A DNA stretch of 64,000 bases from Amoebophrya sp. A120 (taxonomy: Eukaryota; Sar; Dinophyceae; Syndiniales; Amoebophryaceae): assembly GCA_905178155.1 (NCBI GenBank), contig CAJINV010000001.1, positions 14,504,158 through 14,568,157 on the forward strand. The letters are read 5' to 3'. Shown in pieces: positions 57,105-64,000 of this stretch. Position 1 is the first letter of the stretch. Every line of letters starts with the position of its first letter. A model generated the notes under the pieces. The model was not told the origin of the DNA, ran no database searches, and saw only the letters and a program-made list of their open reading frames with translations. Position numbers and translations under genes: made by a program.

Positions 57105-59826
57105 TTAACACATATTTATCTTGTACCAGCCGGTCTGGAACTCCTGTATATTGTCGTTGTCGTCTCTGAGGAAGTCACGATTCGCTGTGTGCTTGCTGTC
57201 CCGCGCTGGTGCTCGAGCAGCTGCGGGCTGCGCTTCGTAAAGACCACTCCTGTGATCTAGCTTAACTGCCTCTCCATCTCGGCCGAGCACGTCTGACATG
57301 TTTTCATGCTTTAATCCACTAGCAACAGCATCTGCCTCTGCGTCGCTGGAGTGCCGCTGTCCAACTCCAAGTTGTTGCATTTGTTGTTCACGTAAGAAGA
57401 TAACGGAATCATCAGACCCCTGCTGGTGCTGCAGCATCTTCCGGCTCGGCTTGGTTCTTTTGGCTTGTCCATCTTCCTCTTCGACCATCCCTGCGTAGCT
57501 TGGGGTTCTGTGCTGCTTTGTGATTTCCGGTACGCGTACGACCGGTTTCCGCATCTCTGCTGTGGTGCGTGAGTCGTCAAGAACGACAGCGCCCATACTC
57601 GGATCATGATCTACTTCATGACGACTGGCTCCGTCTTTGAAGACGTGTTTCGCAGCCTTGTCCTTGCGGCGTGCGTCGTGAAGATCATCATCACGATCAT
57701 CAGCACCATTTTTGCTTTCGTTATTTTTCGACAAGGGGGAGGACGACTTCTCGCTCGCGCGTTCTTCTGCCGCTATAGCCAATGGCACTGCGATTTCTTC
57801 CTTCTCGTGAGCAGGTCCTCGTCTTCCTGTTGCTGCCGATTCAAGTAGCCCTGGCCGTTGCATGTCAGCATCGTGTAGTAGAGCAACCCGCGCTGGCTCT
57901 CCTCCAAGACTCTCGCGTTGCAGCGGGTCTTGCTTGGTGAACGCGCTGTCGATTGTGACACGAGGTGAGGGCAGTATTTCGTTGATGTTGCTCGAGCTCG
58001 ACGTGGTCTCAGCGCTGGCCTGATCGGAACCGGCGTTGTTGCGACTGCTTTTGTCCCCCGTGGTCCATGTGCTGTCATGCCTGTGCTTCGAAGCCCGAGG
58101 AAATCGAAATATCCGGCGCGTACTCCGCGGCAAGCGAAAGTGTTGGACAGCAGACCGAACGTTGAATCCATGGACGTCCTCCATGCGATTACAAATTGGT
58201 GCACTTCTTGAAGACACGCACTGGGCCCGACGAAAAAGGCGTGAAAAAAAAGACACAGGAGCAGCATTCGCAAGAATGACAGTGCCAGTAGTTTTTTCCA
58301 CCGATGGAGTACGAGTAGGAGTAGTTGAATTATTCCCAGTTGCAGCTACTGGAACCGCAGGGGAATCCTGTTGCAGTTGCTGCCAAGAAATGCCGGCCGC
58401 GCCTGCCACTCCAAGCACTGGCTGCTCTTTAACTTGTACCATCATCCCAGCCTGTCGCTCACGATCATCTTCATGGGGTTCCCTGCCGCTCTTAGTACAA
58501 GATTTTGTCGTGGCTCCATCCGTAACCGTAACATTTCTTCTGTCATCTACGAAATGCGATTTCGAGGTCGTTTGGTGCTCATTCAGTAAACCAGTGCTGT
58601 GCGTGATCAGATTAATATTTGTTGGTCCGCAACAAGCTGCGCTGGCAGACGCAGATGCTGGCGTAAGCCGTCTGGTTGTTCTGACCATGTGGATCATGGT
58701 TAGCGAGAAAGTGTCCCACGACAGAACCAGTTCGCTAGTGACGCGCTCCTCCAGCTCTAGTCCTAAATCTGCATCACCTTCGTCTCGTCCTACCTCTTCA
58801 TTTTTCCGCATGGCATACCGGCGACGAACTTGTTCTTGTTGAACAGATTGAAGACGTAACAAGCGGTCCCACGTGTTCAAGGACAAGGTGACTGTGCCAT
58901 CCGAGCGGCGCAGAAGCTCGGTGACGGCAACTGGAACTTCCGCAAGAACACCAATATTCGTGCTGTTCCGGGACCAGGAGGGCAGCGCTGTGTCATTTGG
59001 AGGCACCACTGCGGAAATAATTCGAGTGCGGTTGAGGATGAGCACGACTCCGGTGTCATGTTGACCTGGCATGATTGGACGAGTTGAGAAAATTTATTCT
59101 GTTTGTTTCTCCTTGGTTCGGAGAGTCCTCTGAAAAATCAAAAATACAAATTAAAATTAGTAGGCTCTTCCGAAAAATAAAAAGAAAAATATGTAAATGT
59201 AGACGAAAGAAAGTCGAATCTGTACCAAAGTAGCAAAACGTAAATACAGTACTGATACTTTCTGGTAAATCTGCTGGCAGTGCCAGAACCTCTCGGTCGT
59301 ACATCTGGAGTTGCGCGCGCGGACTCAGAAGCCCGGCATCAAAAACAGCAGCAGATTGCCAGACGGTGTCTTCTGCTGAAGTGGTCAGTGCCGTCGATGA
59401 ACTTATCACCATCATCACAGCCGAAGGCAAAGAACTCTGGCGGTACGCATAGTGCACGCCAGCGTCGTGGATCCACATACGGCTCGTGTCGGATTTCCTG
59501 TTCGTGACAGCGAAGCTTTCCCCCGCTCCACCCGAAGATGGTAGGCCGGGTCCTTGTTTAGCCTCCTCTTCGTGTGGGTCTCGCTCCTCTCGTGATTGAT
59601 CACTACGGAGGGAAACTGAAAGCAGAAACTCAAGGTCTCCAGCCCGATGAGTTTTGAACTCACTGCTCCATTCAAACCGCATCGAGTCGTTAATATCCCG
59701 AATGACTTCGCGCCCCTTTTGGGCTAAACGTAACAACGACTCTGGAATCGACATTCCAAAATGCTTGATGCAATCGTCGTTGGCCTGCCACGTAAGGGCA
59801 ACGCCAATAAGGGCCCACACGGGCAT
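57105..59826 (-). CDS. Hypothetical protein, 842 aa, two exons
   Basis: Exons 59826-59259 and 59065-57105 sum to 2529 nt. They join in phase 1 across a 193-nt GT-AG intron (CCAGAAA|GTATCAG to CATGCCAG). The start is the ATG at 59826, although an upstream exon cannot be excluded because ALIGVALTW at the N-terminus is hydrophobic and could be internal. Exon 1 encodes a compact region (SIPESLLRLAQKGREVIRDI, SSEFKTHRAGDLEFLLSVSL, MWIHDAGVHYAYR). Its continuation in exon 2 (GVVLILNRTRIISAVV, VAVTELLRRSDGTVTLSLN) looks folded. The last 500 residues are disordered, charged and Ser-rich. No family is recognised. It is the right-most gene in the window. Confidence 0.6.
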
Positions 59827-61369
59827 TGCCGACGAACCCGAATTTACAAGGAGTAGCTCTCACGAGAAGATCCAGAAGATCAGCAATAAAAATATTTATA
59901 TCGATAATCTCCAAAGTAGTGTCGCTCTTAGTTCAACACCTTCTAAACGGAAGAATCTGTGAGAAAGCTAGAAAAGGACCACAAGCTCCTCATACATCTC
60001 ACAAATGCAAGATGACGGATTCTCGACTACTACTGGGACTGAGCTGTCTGAAGGTGAATCTATGCTACATATAAAAAAAAAAAGTTATTTCGTACGATGA
60101 GCTGATCGACTGCCTCAATTCAGCTGCTGGGTATCCACAAAGAAAGACACACTCTGCGAGGATTTATGATAAAAATATAGACGATGAGCCGCCTTCATAT
60201 CTGTCTTTTTGTAGAGAGCGCGAGCAGGATGTTTGTCGACACAACATCACCACAGACGAATATACTCCATCTTCGACTTTCATACGAATACTGAGGACAT
60301 CACGACCCACGATCACGAATGATTGTTTATCTTAATACTTCACGACGAACCCGGAGTCTATATATCTGCACCTGCAGAGGATCAAGACATACTTCCTCCC
60401 ACGATTCGAACGACTCGGACGGAAGAAGCAAACGAGGACTGCGCTAGCTCTTAAAAGGCGGCATCGATATCGGCGCGGCTGGTGGCTAGAAATTGATTTT
60501 TTTTGTTCTTTGTCATTTTTTAACAACTGCGCACGCATGTTCCCGAGCTGCTATATTAAGCATTGAAGCTTCGCCCGCGGTCAGCGGAAACGTATTACGC
60601 GGACGCTGGCATCGCTTCAGGCCGGGAAGAAGACGAAACAAACGAAAAGACCAGGGCCAGGGGGCTTGCTATCCTTGCTTTTTCATAACAACATCAAATA
60701 AAAGTAGAGAAATTTGCTCGGATCGGTTACAGGGTTTTTTGCAATAGCGGCCTGTTGCAATTTCGTATTTCTAACAAGAACACGACCAGCGGGAACAGGC
60801 ACTTGAAAGAATCTTTATGACGTGGATCTGTCATGCTCTCACCTGCGACACTTCCCCAGTGGCAGCGCACAACCTCAGCCGTAACAAGACAGATCTACGT
60901 ACGTGATTTTCATTTTCTTCTCTCGCGCTACAACTTCTTCCAGGTCCTGCTTGTCTTTGAAACTAGAACTACGCTGGTGCAGGTGCGGGATAATCAAATA
61001 GAAATTTACTCTTCATCTTCCACTGGTAGGCTCAGGTTGCAGCTGCTACTTCTCTTTGCAGTTGCTCAGCTAACTTCTACTGGTAGGCAACCTACCAGAA
61101 AGCGAAAGGGCATCCCTACATGAGGGCGGCTGCAGGGAAAATTAAAGGAAACAGAAAGGGCATGGCTATATGAGTCCCCCCCTAAGCGCGATGATCTATG
61201 TGTATGTCGTCGCGGGCCAGAGGGCAAAAAAATTTGAAAACCTGAAAGCCAACCAACTCAATACGGACAACCCCCAGTTTGAGTGCTACCTGTGTCCTCG
61301 AAGAGGTGCAGTTTATTTATGGGCACAGCCTATATATTAAACTAAACGAAGAGGGCTCGCTAATAACAC
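59827..61369. other. Intergenic stretch
   Basis: AT-rich spacer with short unsupported frames. Single diverged copies of the downstream satellite motif begin near 61130. No gene was recognised. Confidence 0.45.
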
Positions 61370-62600
61370 CCCCCAGCGGGCGCGCGCGAATCTCTGTCCT
61401 GGCCGTGGCCGGCCAGAGGGAAGACCAAACTCGAAACCTGAAAGCCGACCAATCCAACACTACGGCCCACCCGCCCCAGCCCGCTTAGTGTGTATAAATA
61501 TCTGTCCTTGAGTTGCATGTCTTTGGCCGCAATCTAAAATGCTAGATCGCGACGTCGCCCTCCGGCGCGCGAGTATCTCTGTCCTGGCCGTGGTCGGCCA
61601 GAGGAAAGACAAGCCCCGAAACCTGAAGAATGAAAATCGACCTATCCAGTACGGACCACCCCCAGCCCGCTACAGAATCTCTGTCCTAGATTTTTTTTAC
61701 AGTTCCCTGGCCGCAATCTAGGAAGCTAGATCATGAAAAGGCTTCGGCAGCGTGGCCCCCCCCGCCGGAAGTATCTCTGTCCTGGCCATGCTCCTGCTCG
61801 ACCCGGGGCGGAAACGACGCAAAAACCCAACCAAGGAAGGCCCGGGTGGCTGGGTACTCAAAGAGACTGACCCGCCCGCGCATTGGTATCTCTGTCCTGG
61901 CCACGTTCGAACAGGGAAACAGAAGACGGAAAAACCCGAAGCATAACCACCTGGATAAGGAAGCTTCCCAGCGCATTGCCCGGCATCTCTCTCCTGGCCG
62001 CCTTCGACTAGGGGAGAAAAAGGCGCAAAAGCCCGAAGGCCGTTGGACCGGAAAAGGACACCCCGCAGAGCGCATTGGTATCGCTGTCCTGGCCATCTTC
62101 GGAACGGCTGGGGGAGAAAAAGGCGCAAAAACCCAAATGCCGCTTGACTCCGGAATAAGGAGTAAGGACACTCATCCCCCAGCTCAGTGGTGCCTCCGTT
62201 CTGGCCATGTTCGACCAGGGGAGAAAAGTCGAAAAGGCCTGATCATGAAAACTTTTTTTCGCTAGTCGGGCCCCCCAGCGCGCGAGTACCTCCGTCCTGG
62301 CCGTGGTCGACCAGAAGGGCAAAAAACGCCAGAGCCCGCAGCCGACCTCCAGCCCGGTACTGAGACCTCCCGCCCCGCTTGCTATCCCTCTCCTGGAGTT
62401 GCAATCCCTCACTCGCATTGTAGCAAATTCGGCCAAACGATCTCGCTAATGAGGCCCCCTAGCGCGCGAGCATCTCTGTCCTCGCCATAGTAGTCGGCCG
62501 GTGGGGGGCAAAGGATTTCCCATCCTGAAAACCGACCAAGCCAAGAATGCGGAGAATCCCGAGCCTGCTTCATAGCTCTGTCTTTGAAGCGCTTCCTTCG
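61370..62600. repeat. Degenerate satellite array, unit about 95-115 bp
   Basis: About ten diverged units share ATCTCTGTCCTGGCC, usually followed by a GGCCAG or TTCGACCAGGG segment and an A-rich AAAAAGGCGCAAAA stretch. Cores lie near 61391, 61573, 61677, 61773, 61888, 61984, 62081, 62195, 62287 and 62470. Confidence 0.75.
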
Positions 62601-62764
62601 GGGGCTGCGCGTTTTTGATACGCTGGCGCTGTGCTTGCTCTTCTATTCGTACCTGATTTACTCTTCGATGGCTTGCGGCGTACTTATGTCGTTGGGCACG
62701 CCGCTTCCGATCGTTTCTTTCGAGTTCGGAACTCTGACGAACTTCGTGCTTCCAGATGAGCCGT

Positions 62765-64000
62765 CTGCTCAACAAAAGTTGGCTAACTTTCCACGCCATA
62801 CATAATTAAGCCAAATTAGTAGCGTCCTGGAAAGAAATGCCCGAAATTCGTCAGCACCACCGTCGGGCCGAAGAGATTCCCGACCAGGATCGCGGGTGGA
62901 TGCCGCAGCCGCTTTTTTTGCGGCTGGCTGCACAAAACGAAAGAAACCGAAACCATGAAGACAGTTGCTGCGAGGGAATCCCCAGCGCCTGGGTATCTCT
63001 GTCCTGAGCGTAAGCGGCTGGGCGCACAAAAAGAAAGAAGAAAACCGAAACCATGGAGACAGTTGCTGCCAAGGACACCCCCCAGCGCTTGGGTATCTCT
63101 GTCCTGGGTGGCCATGCATACACACAGAGGCTGGCTAACTTTCCACGCCATACATAATTAAACCAAATTAGTAGCGGCTTGGAAAGAAATGCCCGAAATT
63201 CGTCAGCACCACCGTCGAGCCGAAGAGATTCCCGACCAGGATCGCGGGTGGATGCCGCAGCCGCTTTTTTTGCGGCTGGCCACACAAAAAGAAAGAAGCC
63301 GAAACCATGAAGACAGTTGCTGCAAAGGACACCCCCCAACGCCTGGGCATCTCTGTCCTGAGACTAAGCGGCTGGGCGCACAAAAAGAAAGAAGAAAACC
63401 GAAAGCATGAGGACCGTTGCTGCTAGAAGCCGAAACCATGAAGACAGCGGCTGCTAAGGACACCCCCCAGCGCCTGGGTATCTCTGTCCTGAGCATAAGC
63501 GGCCGGGCACACAAAAAGAAAGAAGAAAACCGAAACCATGAAGACAGTTGCTGCTAAGGACACCCCCCAGCGCTTGGCTGGATATCTCTGTCCTGGCCAT
63601 AAGCGGCTGGCCACACAAAAAGAAAGAAACCGAAACCATGAAGACAGTTGCTGCCAAGGACACCCCCCAGCGCCTGGGTATCTTCAGGGTCGAAAGAAGC
63701 CGAAACCATGAAGACAGTTGCTGCTAAGGACACCCCCCAGCGCCTGGGTATCTCTGTCCTAAGCATAAGCGGCTGGGCACACAAAAAGAAAGAAGAAAAC
63801 CGAAACCATGAAGACAGCTGCTGCGAAGGACACCCACCAGCGCTTGGGTATCTCTGTCCTGGCCATAAGCGGCTGGCCGCACAAAAAGAAAGAAACCGAA
63901 ACCATGCAGGCAGTTGCTTTTAAGGACACCCCCCAGCGCCTGGGTATCTCTGTCCTGAGCATAAGCGGCTGGGCGCACAAAAAGAAAGAAGAAAACCGAA
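62765..64000. repeat. Satellite array, about 100-130-bp units, continuing past the window
   Basis: About ten well-conserved units carry CCGAAACCATGAAGACAG, GACACCCCCCAGCGCCTGGG, TATCTCTGTCCTG and CACAAAAAGAAAGAAG. Two larger copies of about 180 bp (62777-62958 and 63131-63312, starting TGGCTAACTTTCCACGCC) are embedded, giving a composite structure. The core TATCTCTGTCCTG links it to the 61370-62600 array. Confidence 0.88.

Noticed and set aside
61718-64000. Repeated 60-160-codon frames with similar peptides
   Set aside because: Products of the satellite array; frames shift from unit to unit and lack starts or conserved composition.
1-64000. tRNA, rRNA, spliced-leader or snRNA genes
   Set aside because: I looked for tRNA B-box-like strings, rRNA blocks and a spliced-leader motif and saw none. 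A covariance-model scan could still find a diverged one.

Overview
The window reads as nuclear DNA of a protist eukaryote. Coding regions are split by short GT-AG introns, and proteins carry long Ser/Thr/Ala low-complexity inserts and eukaryotic families (WDR17-like, TYW3, GH2, MTHFS, sphingomyelinase-like). No rRNA, tRNA, CRISPR or operon structure was seen. Every supported gene, about 17 over 60 kb, lies on the minus strand. One-way gene order, intron-borne transposon-like elements and the hydrolase subfamily suggest an alveolate; a syndinian dinoflagellate such as Amoebophrya is my best guess. That is inference, not a database match.

Layout, low to high coordinate, all genes minus: 1-678 partial secreted protein; 1153-6250 large five-exon secreted/anchored protein; 6661-7035 weak small gene; 7332-8002 130-aa acidic protein; 8031-10229 a pair of LTR-like direct repeats; 10311-about 11430 ARMC1-like gene; 13072-16791 alpha/beta hydrolase; 17292-22757 secreted GH2 glycosidase split by an introner-like intron; 23624-24610 5-formyl-THF cyclo-ligase; 24756-25217 small membrane protein; 26924-33486 WDR17-like protein with a TIR transposon in intron 2; 33783-34059 terminal exon of an unknown gene; 35471-38840 sphingomyelinase-like phosphodiesterase; 39901-41322 four-TM protein; 42004-42593 short TIR element with TTA target duplication; 43592-49776 eight-exon multi-TM protein whose 2.7-kb intron holds four minisatellites; 50320-51410 a ~146-bp satellite; 51582-53498 TYW3; 54779-56322 membrane-anchored acidic protein; 57105-59826 two-exon hypothetical; 61370-64000 a satellite-like array running off the right edge.

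Exon models were built by eye from GT-AG sites with phase checks. The summed CDS length is a multiple of three for every model given with full coordinates. The genes form no single pathway: folate one-carbon metabolism (MTHFS), tRNA-Phe wybutosine synthesis (TYW3), secreted or lysosomal sugar hydrolysis (GH2) and lipid hydrolysis (sphingomyelinase-like) are housekeeping. The most notable content is the mobile and repeat DNA inside introns.
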